Source: Cyrtodaria siliqua (lineage: Eukaryota; Mollusca; Bivalvia; Adapedonta; Hiatellidae). From it: a stretch of 64,000 bases of DNA. The stretch is from assembly GCA_037043455.1 (NCBI GenBank), contig JAWPHD010000082.1, positions 496,001-560,000 of the forward strand, read 5' to 3'. Position numbers and translations under genes: made by a program. Shown in pieces: positions 11,201-21,045 of the stretch. How positions within the stretch are numbered: the stretch's first letter is position 1; the number at the start of each line of letters is the position of its first letter. The notes under the pieces are model-generated. The model worked only from the letters and a program-made list of their open reading frames with translations. It did no database searches and was not told where the DNA came from.

Positions 11201-12058
11201 CATGTGGGATCAAAAACTAGGTCACTAGGTCAAATACTTGAAAAAAACTTGTGTACACTCTAGAGGTCATATTTGTTACCCAATCTTGATGAAATTTTTT
11301 CAAATTGTTTATCTTGATTATATCTTGATCAAGTTCGGAAATGGGTCACATGAAGTTAAAAACTAGGTCACTAGGTCAGACTTTGGAAAAACCGTGTGTA
11401 CACTCTAGAGGGCCATATTTTGACCCGATCTTGATGCAATTTTGTCAGAATATTTGTCTCAATTATAGCTTGCTAAAGTTCGAAAATGGGTCACACAGGG
11501 TCACACAGGGTCACACAGGGTCAAAAACTAGGTCACTAGTACACTCTAGAGGCCATATTTCTGACCCGATCTTGATGAAACTTTGTCGAAATGTTGTCTT
11601 AATTATATTTTGGTCAAGTTCGAAAATGGGTCCCATGGGGTCAAAAACTAGGTCACTAGGTCAAATATTTGAAAAACCTTGTGTACACTCTAGACACCAT
11701 GTAGTACGACTCGATTCATCAATGGTATAACATCCAGTAGAGCGTTCACAGGCCCTCTTGGGCTCGTTGTTTTAGGATATACTGTTTGAGTCTTCAAGAG
11801 TATTAGATTACTTACTGATTTAACTTTCACAACACTTTTCCGAGAATTCTTAAAGCTGGTCTAATACTTATATGTAACAACAATAATAATATCGGAAACC
11901 TGCAAAGAGCGATGGGTTTCATTTATATTTTGTCACTCTATTATGAGTCCTTGTACCTCAGTGTTGAAGTTGCCCGACGGATTGAGCCTTTGAGATTTAA
12001 CCTGCCCGGAGCCAAGTTTTACCTGCCCCAGGTGGACAGTCCTTAACGTTGAGCCCTG
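8239..12058. mobile_element. CAG-ended, hAT-like non-autonomous element with nested array
   Basis: The left end is CAGGGCTCGACGTTAA (8239-8254); the right end is the inverted TTAACGTTGAGCCCTG (12043-12058), one mismatch. The 6-bp direct repeat GTTCAT lies at 8233-8238 and 12059-12064. Just inside the left end is a hairpin of ATGGGGCAAGTTAA against TTTACTTGCCCAT. No transposase frame is seen. Array B (8360-11776) is inserted inside and makes up most of the length. CAG termini fit the hAT superfamily, though classical hATs duplicate 8 bp; related clades with 5-6 bp exist. Confidence 0.72.
8360..11776 (+). mobile_element. Hairpin-headed tandem array, family B (145-bp monomer)
   Basis: The head hairpin is AGCTCTACTGGCC, AAG, GGCCAGCAGAGCT (8360-8388). 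Then come TATGGGATGG, several GTCCGTC units and TTAACTTTTG. About 22 monomers of 145 bp follow (about 8445-11695), each with TACACTCTAGAGGCCATATT, GATGAAACTTTGTCAGAATG and AACTAGGTCACTAGGTCAAA. The tail (11730-11776) holds CAGTAGAGC and a small GGCCC...GGGCT hairpin before CTCGTTGTTTTA. Short open frames here repeat the same 68 aa and arise from the repeat, not from genes. Confidence 0.8.
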
Positions 12059-12171
12059 GTTCATACCACCTAAAACAACAATAAACATATCTGAGCAGTT
12101 ATAAACATATTTAAAACCAAAGTACATGCACACAACTAGCTACTTATTATGGTGCAAGAATTATCCTACAG

Positions 12172-12441
12172 ATATATATGGCTGACGTGGCCCAGTCGGT
12201 AGCGCGGCGGATTTGTAACCGGAGGCCCCGGATTCAATCCTCCATGGTGCCACTGAGTTTCGTCGGTGTGTTCTTGGGCAAGACACTTTCCCTTAGCCTT
12301 GTCCGTCGGATGGGGACGTAAACCGGGCGGTCCCGTGTATCTGTCTATCCTCTGAGCATGTTAAAGAACCATAGGAATCTATTCTCTGGGGCGGCTCTAA
12401 ATAACCTATACTGTGTTGATGAGCCGTTAAACAACATTCAA
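12172..12441 (+). mobile_element. tRNA-derived SINE
   Basis: The head is tRNA-like, with an A box TGGCCCAGTCGG (12188-12199) and a B box GGATTCAATCC (12230-12240). The body includes TCTTGGGCAAGACACTTTCC and GGTCCCGTGT, phrases that resemble conserved central domains of wide-spread metazoan SINE superfamilies (subtype not determined). The tail is A-rich (ATTCAATTAAAA). A perfect 32-bp direct repeat brackets it (12140-12171 and 12461-12492); the similarity extends imperfectly further left of each copy. It is transcribed by RNA polymerase III if active and mobilised by a LINE. Confidence 0.8.
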
Positions 12442-12772
12442 TTAAAACCAGTACACACTACTACTTATTATGGTGCAAGAATTATCCTACAGTGGGTTTA
12501 AAGGCAACTGTAGCGAGACCTATTAACAGCATGCAAAACCTTTTCCAATTTTATTGCTTTCGCTTGAGCATGCATGGCTCAGTGATAAACACAGCAGACG
12601 ACAAATCCAGTGCCATTGAATTTCTTCTCACGGAGACTGAACCGGAAATGGAATAATCCCCACCCCTAAAATTTTAAAAGTTACAAAGACGTATATTTTA
12701 AAGTTTTCTTTGAAAAATGGTCTTGCGCTGCCCATGAATTTATACAATCTGCACTTGCTATGTGAATTATTG

Positions 12773-13105
12773 TACCCCCGCAAACGAAACGGGGTGTGGT
12801 ATACTGGATTTGGCTTGTCCGTCCGTCTGTCTGTAGACGCAATGTTGTCCGATCAGTAACTTTTGTGAGGAATGAGGTATTGTGATGAAACTTGCAGCGT
12901 AGGTAGCTTATATGGAAAGGAAGCTTGGGATTGCATATAGGGTCGCTGTTACTAAAAATAGAAAAAATTGTGTCCGCTGCTCAATAACTTTTGTTAGGAA
13001 TGAGGTATTGCGATGAAACTTGCAGGGTAGTTAGCTTATATGGAAAGCAAGCTTGGGATTGCTTTTGGGGTCACTGGGGTCAAGGTCACTGTTACTAAAA
13101 GTAAA
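12773..13105 (+). mobile_element. Hairpin-headed array, family C (short copy)
   Basis: The head has a CCCCG...CGGGG stem (12776-12794), then CTTGTCCGTCCGTCTGTC and CAGTAACTTTTG. Two monomers of about 130 bp follow, with GGAATGAGGTATTG, GGAAAGCAAGCTTGGGATTGC and GGTCAAGGTCACTGTTACT. It breaks off near 13105 without a tail. The same monomer makes up 16630-17300 and part of 4930-5000. Confidence 0.65.
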
Positions 13106-13294
13106 ACAAGAGGCCCAACATAAAACAAGATGCCCAATAGGACCTGTGGACGCTCTACTGGCTAAAACAGCTTTTATATCAATGGTTGTCGTCATAAAAT
13201 TCCCATCAGTACTTCTTTTAAAACATTGCAAAAAAAAAATACACAAATCAACAACGCCCACAACAGAAATTTAAACCCTTGGATAAAGCTTGTG

Positions 13295-14430
13295 CTTATT
13301 CAGCGTTTTTTTCACCATTTTGGGAATGGGTCCTTGGCCGGTCAAATTTGGAAAAAACACAAGATTTTTCTCAAAATTGGGAAAAAACACACGTTTTTCT
13401 CAGAATTGGGGAAAAAAATTGTTTTTGTATTTTGTGAAATATTAATAATTTATTGATGATTTACATAATAAAATATTTTCACAACTGTAATGTTTCAAGT
13501 TTTTATTGTACTTCACTGTGTTGTTACAGAATAATTTCCCTGTTTTTGTTGTCCCTGAAAATGTTAACAATGCTGTTAAGTTCATTGTCATTTAGGGTTG
13601 CACCAGATTCTCTGCATATTCTCATGACCGAGAAAAGAGTTTCCTGGCCCAGACGATTTCTGTTATTTGTCCTTTATTTAGTATTAACCCATCGCTCACT
13701 GAGGCGCTTGTACATAGTAGAATATACTAGCGGTAAAACGTTTCGATAAGGCCTAATAAAAAAACATGTGTGTTTCCGGTTTCCCGACCGACCCTACTTT
13801 ATCACCGCCGACCCTAAATATTTTTAGCGGAAAAAAAAAAAATTAAAAAAAATTAAAAAAAAAAAATAATAAAAAAAAGTTTTTTTATTTTTTTTTTATT
13901 CAAATGATAATTTTATTATCCAGAGTTGTTAAGCATCTAATCTGGATTGCAAAGGTTATCAAAAAGTTGCCTTAGTACAAAAATGGCATAATATATGCGA
14001 AAAATATATCTAAAAAAAAAACTTTTTCCTACCTACCTACCCTAACTTTTTGACAGGGTGAAACCAGAAACACACAAGTTTTTTTTTTAGGCCTAACATA
14101 CAAGCGGTAAAGCGTTTCTGCAACGCATAAACAACATGGCGTCGTCCTCGGATGACGAGGCTGTTTTTTGAGTTTCAATTTAAACAGAAAAGCAGAAGAA
14201 ACGTCGAAAACCCTTGTAAGAAACTTTATTAAGAAGATTAATCTAAAACAGAACTGGGAAGATCTATTACATCTGTGTATTGAGAATATCCCAGGAGAAA
14301 AATTGACGGAAAAACAACTTCGAATTGGGATTTTTTAGTTGGAAATTGGGAAAAATGGTCAATTTTTTCAATTGGGAATGGGGCCCTTTTTTCGGACCCA
14401 TTTATATAAGGTAAAAAAACGCTGTATAAG
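13295..14430. mobile_element. DNA transposon remnant, CAGCG ends
   Basis: Inverted ends CTTATTCAGCGTTTTTTTCA (from 13295) and its near complement ending at 14430; the subterminal GGGAATGGG / GGCCCCATTCCCAATT regions are also inverted. No target duplication was found. The inside holds a second MITE (13749-14096) and short open stretches on both strands (for example MASSSDDEAV from 14135), which may be scraps of a transposase but are not recognisable. Confidence 0.55.
13749..14096. mobile_element. Nested MITE with AGGCCTAA flanks
   Basis: The inverted ends contain TGTGTGTTTCCGGTTTC (left) and GAAACCAGAAACACACA (right), each next to an A/T run. AGGCCTAA occurs directly at 13749-13756 and 14089-14096 and may be an 8-bp target duplication. 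The surrounding host sequence also looks duplicated: GCGGTAAAACGTTTC on the left, GCGGTAAAGCGTTTC on the right. Confidence 0.6.
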
Positions 14431-14439
14431 GGGCCATCA

Positions 14440-14965
14440 CTGTGCCAAAAATCATTAAACCGGAACATGCAATGACTTGCGCAACTAGGCTTGAAATCCA
14501 GCCAGGGGTTCAGGAGAACTAGTCTGTACAAAGTTAGTGTAGTTAAACCTTTAAAGGGACATAACTCAGCCAAATCATTCAACCCGAACATGCTGATGAT
14601 ATGCACGACTAGGCTTGGTACTGATCTTCCTTGCGAAGTTTCGATGAAATTCGGCCAGGAGTTCAGCAGTACTACTCCGGACAAACTTTGTGTATTAAAA
14701 CCTGTAAAGGGTCATAACTCCGTCAAAAATCTTTCATCAAGAACATGGTGATGAAATGCACAACTAGGCTTAGTACTGATCATCCCTGCAACGTTTCTTT
14801 GAAATCCAGCCAGGGGTTCAGGAGAACTAGTCCGGACAAAGTTGTGTAGTAAAACCTTTAAAGGCCCATAACTCCACAAAAAAATCATTCAAGTGGAACA
14901 TCGTGACAATATGCACTACTAGGCTTGGTACTGATCATCCCTGCAAAGTTTTTCTGAAATAAGGC
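14440..14965 (+). repeat. Tandem array of about 152-bp monomers, family D
   Basis: Three to four diverged units share AAACCTTTAAAGG.ACATAACTC, CAACTAGGCTTGGTACTGAT and GAAATCCAGCCAGGGGTTC. No head hairpin is visible, so it is either truncated or a fragment of a larger array. Confidence 0.75.
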
Positions 14966-14969
14966 AAAA

Positions 14970-15345
14970 TGAAGGCCTTATAACAATCTGTTAAAGTTTG
15001 GTAAAGATCGGATGAAAAATGAAGGTGCTAGAGTGTTAACACATTTTTCAATAATTCAAGGGCCATAACTGATCGGGCTGGTTTTCGAACTTGACCGAGC
15101 TTTCATCAATATCAACAATCTGGCGAAGGTTGGTAAAGGTAGGATGCAAAATGGAGGCGCTAGAGTGTTGACAAGACAAGCTATAGAAATTTTCGTTAAT
15201 TCAAGAGCAATAACTCCAGTGTTACTGGTCCGATCTGGCTGGTTTTTGAACTCGCCTGAGCTTTGATAGATATTAACAATCTGGTAAAGTTTGCTAAAGA
15301 TCCGATGAAAACTGAAGATGCTTGAGTGTGGACATAAAAAAGTCA
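14970..15345 (-). repeat. Family E monomers, inverted orientation
   Basis: Two to three monomers that are the reverse complement of those at 15425-16315 (GGTAAAGATCGGATGAAAAATG, then GGGCCATAACT). They stop just left of the head of the plus-oriented family E element. Confidence 0.75.
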
Positions 15346-15355
15346 ACACGTTTTT

Positions 15356-16315
15356 AGCTCTACAGGCCAGCAGCCAGCAGAGCTTATGGGATGCCGAGTT
15401 GTCCGTAGTCCGTCCGTCGTTAACTTTTGTCTCGTTAAGACAATAGGGCTTTCATTTTTCATCCGATCTTTAACAGACTTTACCAGATTGTTAATGTCAA
15501 TGGAATCTCGGACAAGTTTGAAAACCAGCCAGATCGGACAAGTAACAGCGGAGTTATGGCCCTTGAATTTGTTAAAAATTCTATATTTTGCCTCGTTAAG
15601 ATGATAGGGCCTTCATTTATCATCCGATCTTTACCAAACTTTACCAGATTTTTAATGTTAAGGAAAGCTCGGACAAGTTCGAAAACCAGCCAGATCTGAC
15701 CAGTAAAAGCAGAGTTATGGACCTTGATTTAGTTAAAAATGCTATATTTTGCCTCGTTAAGACAATAGGGCCTTCATTTTTCATCCGATCTTTACCAAAC
15801 TTTACCAGATTGTTAATGTCAATGAAAGCTCGGACAAGTTTGAAAAATAGATGCTATATTTTGCCTCAAGATGATTGGGCCTTCATTTTTCAACCGATCT
15901 TTACCAAACTTTCCAGATTGTTAATGTCAATGAAATATCGGACAAGTTCGAAAACCAGCCAGATCGAACCTGTAAAAGAGGAGTTATGGCCCTTGATTTA
16001 GTTAAAAAGGCTATATTTTGCTTCGCTAAGAAGATAGGGCCTTTATTTTTGATATGATCTTTACCAAACTTTACCAGATTGTTAATGTCAATGAAAGCTC
16101 CGACAAGTTTGAAAACCAGCCAGATCGAACCTGTAAAAGCGGAGTTATGGCCATTGATTTAGTTAAAAAGGCTATATTTTGCCTCGCTAAGACGATAGGG
16201 CCTTCATTTTTGATCCGATCTTTACCAAACTTTACCAGATTGTTAATGTCAATGAAAGCTGAGACAATTACGAAAACCTGCCAGATCTGAACAGTAGCAG
16301 CGGAGTTATGGGCTA
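15356..16315 (+). mobile_element. Hairpin-headed tandem array, family E
   Basis: The head is AGCTCTACAGGC...GCCAGCAGAGCT (15356-15384), followed by TTATGGGATG, GTCCGTCCGTCGTTAACTTTTG-like sequence, then six or so monomers of about 110-165 bp with GCCTCGTTAAGA, GGGCCTTCATTTTTCATCCG and ACTTTACCAGATTGTTAATG. Some monomers have internal deletions (near 15845). The head is nearly that of family B while the monomers are unrelated. Confidence 0.7.
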
Positions 16316-16615
16316 ACTCAAGCTAACTCAAGTGTTACTGTTCCAATCTATCTGGTTTTTGAACTCGTCCGAGCTTTCATTGAAAATAATAATCTGGTAA
16401 AGTTTGATAAAGATCGGTTGAAAAATGGAGGGCTAGAATGTTAACAAGACAAAATGTAGCAATTTTCGTTAATTCAAGGGCAATAACTCCGGTGTTACTG
16501 GTCCGATCTGGCTGGTTTTCGAACTAGTCCGAGCTTTCATTGATATTAATAACATGGTAAAGTTTGGTAAAGATAAGATGGAAAATGAAGATGCTAGAGG
16601 GCTGACATTAAAAAT
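16316..16615 (-). repeat. Family E monomers, inverted orientation (second block)
   Basis: About two monomers in reverse complement follow the plus-oriented array directly, so the order is minus, plus, minus across 14970-16615. Confidence 0.7.
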
Positions 16616-16629
16616 TTAACGGACGCTGG

Positions 16630-17300
16630 GACAAAGACCATGGCATAGGTCACCGTTACTAAAAATAGAAAAAAGGTTCCCACTCAGTAACTTTTGTTGG
16701 GAATGAGGTATTGCAATGAAACTTGTGGGGAGGGTAGCTTATATGGAAAGGAAGTTTGGGATTACATTTGGGGCCAGGGGTCATGGTCACTGTTATTTAA
16801 AATTAAAAAAACGGCTTCTGCTTACAGGGGTCAAGGTCACTGTTACTAAAAATGGAAAAAACAGCTTCTGCTCAATACCTTTTGTTAGGAATGAGGAATG
16901 TCGATGGAACTTGCAGGGTAGGTGGCTTACATGGAAAGGAAGCTTGGGATTGCATTTTGGATCACTGGGTTCAAGGTCACTGTTACTAAAGTTTCTGCTC
17001 AATAACTAAAGAATGAAACTTGCTGTGTAGGTAGCTTATATGAAATGGAAGTTTGGGATTGCATTTGGGGTCAGGGTCAAGGTCACTGTTATTAAAAATA
17101 GAAAAACAGTTTCCTCTCGATAACTTCAGTTGGGTATGAGCTATTGGAATGAAACTTGCTATTTAGGTACCTTATGTGTAAAGGAAGCTTAGGATTGCAT
17201 TTGGGGTCACTGAGGTCAAGTTCAAGGTCACTGTTACTAAAAATAGAAAAATGTTTTTACACGGAACACCTGGTTTTCGTGGAATTTCCACGTTTCTTGT
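16630..17300 (+). repeat. Family C monomers with tail palindrome
   Basis: Four to five monomers carrying GGAATGAGGTATTG, TATGGAAAGGAAG.TTGGGATT and GGTCAAGGTCACTGTTA. The end has GGAACACCTGGTTTT and the palindrome CGTGGAATTTCCACG (17279-17293), then TTTCTTGTT. It is the tail half of a family C element; the head at 12773 may be the other half of a split copy or a separate insertion. Confidence 0.65.
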
Positions 17301-17415
17301 TGATTTGACTATTATACCACAGCAAAAGGATCATTCCCTCTAACAGAAGATTTCATTATTACATTTATAAAGATTAGTTAAGACTGTTATATTATTTTCC
17401 CAATTCTGCATTTTT

Positions 17416-20400
17416 AGCTCGACTGATCAGAGATCAGCAGAGCTTATGCCGTGGTGCGGTGTCCGTCTGTCCGTAAAGTTTTATTTGTAGCGACTACACC
17501 TCTGAAACTACTGGATGGATATTCATGAAACTTTACAGAAATGTTGCCCATGAAGTCTAGTTGATCCTAGAAAAAAATCATGTTGATGTGAAATCCAAGA
17601 TGGCCACCAAAGCTAAAAATAGATTTTGAAAATACAAGTTTGTAGCGACTACTTCTTGAAAACTATAAGTGATATTGATATGGGACTTTTTCTAAAATGA
17701 TCAGCATGACATGCAGTCTTAGAAATAACCCACTTGCCCGAAGCCCGGGACAAGTAAAAATCCCGGCGGACAAGTTAGAATTATAACCTGTCTGCCAGAT
17801 CGGGCAAGTGAAAAAAATGGTCGAAAATGATCAAATTCGGAAATTTAAATCGAAAATACATCAATAACATCTCGCGTCCGGCGGGCTACTGGAAATTTTC
17901 TTTTGAAGTAGCCCGGCAAAAAATCGTATTTTAGCTCTAATCCATATAAAATCCTGTGTTCCCAGCTAATTAGATAATATTACACCACCACGCGTCGATA
18001 ATAACACCAATTAACAAGGTGTATAGACACCACGGGTGATCGGACCAGATCGATTGACACATGCATAACTCATTAATATTCGTTAGTTGTTTTAATACTA
18101 GGGTACACTTTGATTTGGGTAATAACGATGTTGCATCAATAATTTATTCACTCGGACATGACTGGAAAACATTTGATTGGATGGCCATGGGGCATTATGG
18201 GAGAAGATTGTGTCTCCTTTTCCTGAGGTGCAAATTAGTTTGCAACTTGCATGCAATAGAAACCTGGCGATTGACTAAGACAATTAAAGAAGTCAAAAAT
18301 CAACTGATAATACAGATGGTACCACGCAGATTACGACAATTCCCACTAATCGCGGCAATTTTATTCCACCGTGGCGATGGTATTTCGTATCCATCGCGAT
18401 TATGGGGATTCTCGGTTATATTTTACCAAACTTCAATAATTATATCCAACAGAATCAAAAAGCGAATAACAATCCTGAACGGCGCTATTTTAAAAAAAGC
18501 TGCATCGGGGCACCATACTCATTATAAGAATTTATGTTTCCTGAATTGAAGGCCCTGGTAAACAATAACAAAAAATATCGGGAAAAGTTGTTTATAAGTG
18601 AACTTTGAACTTGAATATCTCAACAACCAAGGAAAATTTAAATATTTTTGCATAATTTCTATAAATAGAAGAACTCTGTGGGATATCGTAAATACATTTT
18701 TATCAAGATGTCACGCGCTTTCTTAATTTGATTTTTGATGCAAAAAGTTTGTTCATAATTCAAAAACACGTACGCTTATCAATTAGTGTTGACCACCATA
18801 TTAAAAACATCGCGTTTACAAATGTTATGAACGTGCTTGTGTTATGTACAAACGTGTAGTTTATGAACTCGGTACACGCTACGCCATCACATCACCTGGC
18901 CGTTCCTTTGAGTATTTGCCTGGTACAATGTACATGCATTTGTTTGCGCGTGTAGTCATCAACGTTAGCCTATGTATATTAGCACTTGTTTATTTCGTAT
19001 ATAAAAGCACAACTTTATTGTTTATTAACGCTAGCGTAAAAATGTAAAAAAAAATGTAACCTGGACTGTAGATTTTATTGTCGATTTTTTTTACACGTTG
19101 ATGACGACTTTTAAGTACAAATGACTTGAATCAAAAAAACAAAAAACGTTATCCATTTCAATTCAATGATTAAGAGGCATTTTATAATAATTTTGCTTTA
19201 GCACCCACATGATTTAAAATAATCTTTTTAAAATTTAGTTAAACCCTTAAAGCCTGGATTTGGATCTTTATAAAATGCCTCTAAATTACTTAAAAGGAAA
19301 TTGATAATTTGTTTTATTTTTATATTGGTAAAACAAAAAAGTCAAAAGTCATATATTATAGAATTAATTTTATTAGTAAATCAATTTACATACAAACATG
19401 TTCAATAACAGTTTCTGTTATTTTCATATAGAGAATAAAGATACAATAAGAAATCAAGTTTTTTAGTCATTTTTATTGATTTTTTTTTTTCGGGAAAGTT
19501 AAAATGGATTCGGGCAAGTTGAAATTCTATGTTGTCTGCCCGAAGGGGCAAGTGCTTAAAAAAAACTATTTCGAAGACTGGACATGAAGTTGGTCCTTGT
19601 CAAAAATCGTTTTGATTCGACCTTAAACATGACTGCAAGCGGCCATCTTTGTTTACATAGAGTTATATAGTAAAAACTTGTAGTGACTACTCCTCTGAAA
19701 CTACTTGGCGGATTTTCATGAAACTTTACAGAAAGTTGCTCTTGATGTGTAATTGATCCTAGCAAAATTTCAGATCGGCCAGAAATACAAGATGCCGCCA
19801 CAGCTAAAAATAGGTTTTTAAAAAATAAGTTTGTAGCGACTATTTCTTGAAAACTATAAGTGATATTGATATGGGACTTTTTCTAAAATGATCAACATGA
19901 CATGAGTCGAACATTATTTTGATTCGACGTTAAACATGGCTGCCAGTGGCCATCTTTGTTTACATAGAGTTATATAGTAAAAACTTGTAGCGACTACTAC
20001 TCTAAAACTACTTGACGGATGTTCATGAAACTTCACAGGAATGTTACTATTGATGTCTAGTTGATCCTAGAAAATTTCAGGCTGGCCGTAAATTCAAAAT
20101 GGCCACCACGGCTAAAAATAGATTTAAAATAAATAAATTTGTAGCAACTACTTCTTGAAAACTGTAAGTGATATTGATATGGGTAAATCATCAGCATGAT
20201 CTAAAATGATCAGCATATCATGATGTTGATCCTTGTCGAAATTTATTTCGATGCAACTTTAAACATGGTCTTTGTTTACCAAGATTTATATAGTAAAAAC
20301 ATGTAGCGACTACTCCTCTGAAACTACTTGACAATTTTTTATGAAACTTCACAGGAATGTTGCTCTTGATTCCAGAATTTTTTTAAGTCGACCAGAAATT

Positions 20401-21045
20401 CAAGATGGCCGCCATGGCTAAAAACAGACTTTTAAAAAAAAGTTTGACGCGACTACTTCTTGAAAACTGTAAGTGATATTGATATGGGACTTTTTCTAAA
20501 ATGATCAGCATGACATGATGTTGATTCTTGTCGAAAATTATTTTGAATCGAAATTAAACCTGGGCACCAGTGGCCATCTTTGTTTACATAGAGTTTGTAT
20601 AGTAAAAAATTGTAGTGACTACTCCTCTGAAACTACTAGACGGATTTTCATGAAACTTAAAAGGAATGTTGCTCTTGATGTCTAGTTGATCCTAGCACAA
20701 CTTCTTGTCGGCCGGAAATTCAAGATGGCCACCACGGCTAAACAGATTTTTAAAAACAAGTTTGTAGCGACTACTTCTTGAAAAATGTAAGTGATATTGA
20801 TATGGGACTTTTTCTGAAATGATCAGCATGACAAGATATTTATCCTTGTCGAAAATTATTTTGATTCGACATTAAACATGGCTGCCAGTGGCCATCTTTG
20901 TTTACATAGAGTTTTGTAGTAAAAACTTCAACTTGTAGCGACTACTCCTCTGAAACTACTTGACAGTTTTCATGAAACTTCACGGGAATGCCGACCTAGC
21001 TATCAAAATCTATCAGTAGAGCTTCATCATTGACCTCTTGTTATG
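17416..21045 (+). mobile_element. Hairpin-headed tandem array, family F (about 310-bp monomer)
   Basis: Head hairpin AGCTCGACTGATC, AGA, GATCAGCAGAGCT (17416-17444), then TTATGCCGTGGTGCGG, GTCCGTCTGTCCG and TAAAGTTTT. Monomers contain TTGTAGCGACTACTCCTCTG, CATGAAACTT.ACAGGAATG, AAGATGGCC.CC.C.GCTAAA and TGATATTGATATGGGACTTT. The tail CAGTAGAGCTTCATCATTGA, CCTCTTGTT (about 21015-21045) is like that of family B. A CAG-ended transposon (17714-19580) splits the first monomer. Confidence 0.75.
17714..19580. mobile_element. CAG-ended, hAT-like element inserted in array F
   Basis: The left end CAGTCTTAGAAATA (17714) and the right end TATTTCGAAGACTG (to 19580) are inverted copies with one mismatch, followed inward on both sides by CACTTGCCC or its complement. 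GACATG flanks it directly (17708-17713 and 19581-19586); sibling monomers (for example 20511-20516) have a single GACATG at this site, so the 6-bp duplication is confirmed by empty copies. The left subterminal region folds (CACTTGCCCGA...TCGGGCAAGTG). The largest open frame (18061-18549, plus, 162 aa) has no domain I recognise and there is no hAT transposase signature, so the copy is probably non-autonomous. Confidence 0.8.

Noticed and set aside
8445..11730. Repeated 68-aa open frames
   Set aside because: They are the 145-bp monomer translated; the same peptide recurs with each unit and stops where the unit length shifts the frame.
12179..12255. A functional tRNA gene
   Set aside because: A and B boxes are present, but the sequence continues into a SINE body with an A-rich tail and flanking direct repeats.
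18061..18549. 162-aa frame as a transposase
   Set aside because: It lacks any hAT or other transposase motif I can recognise and lies in AT-rich interior sequence.
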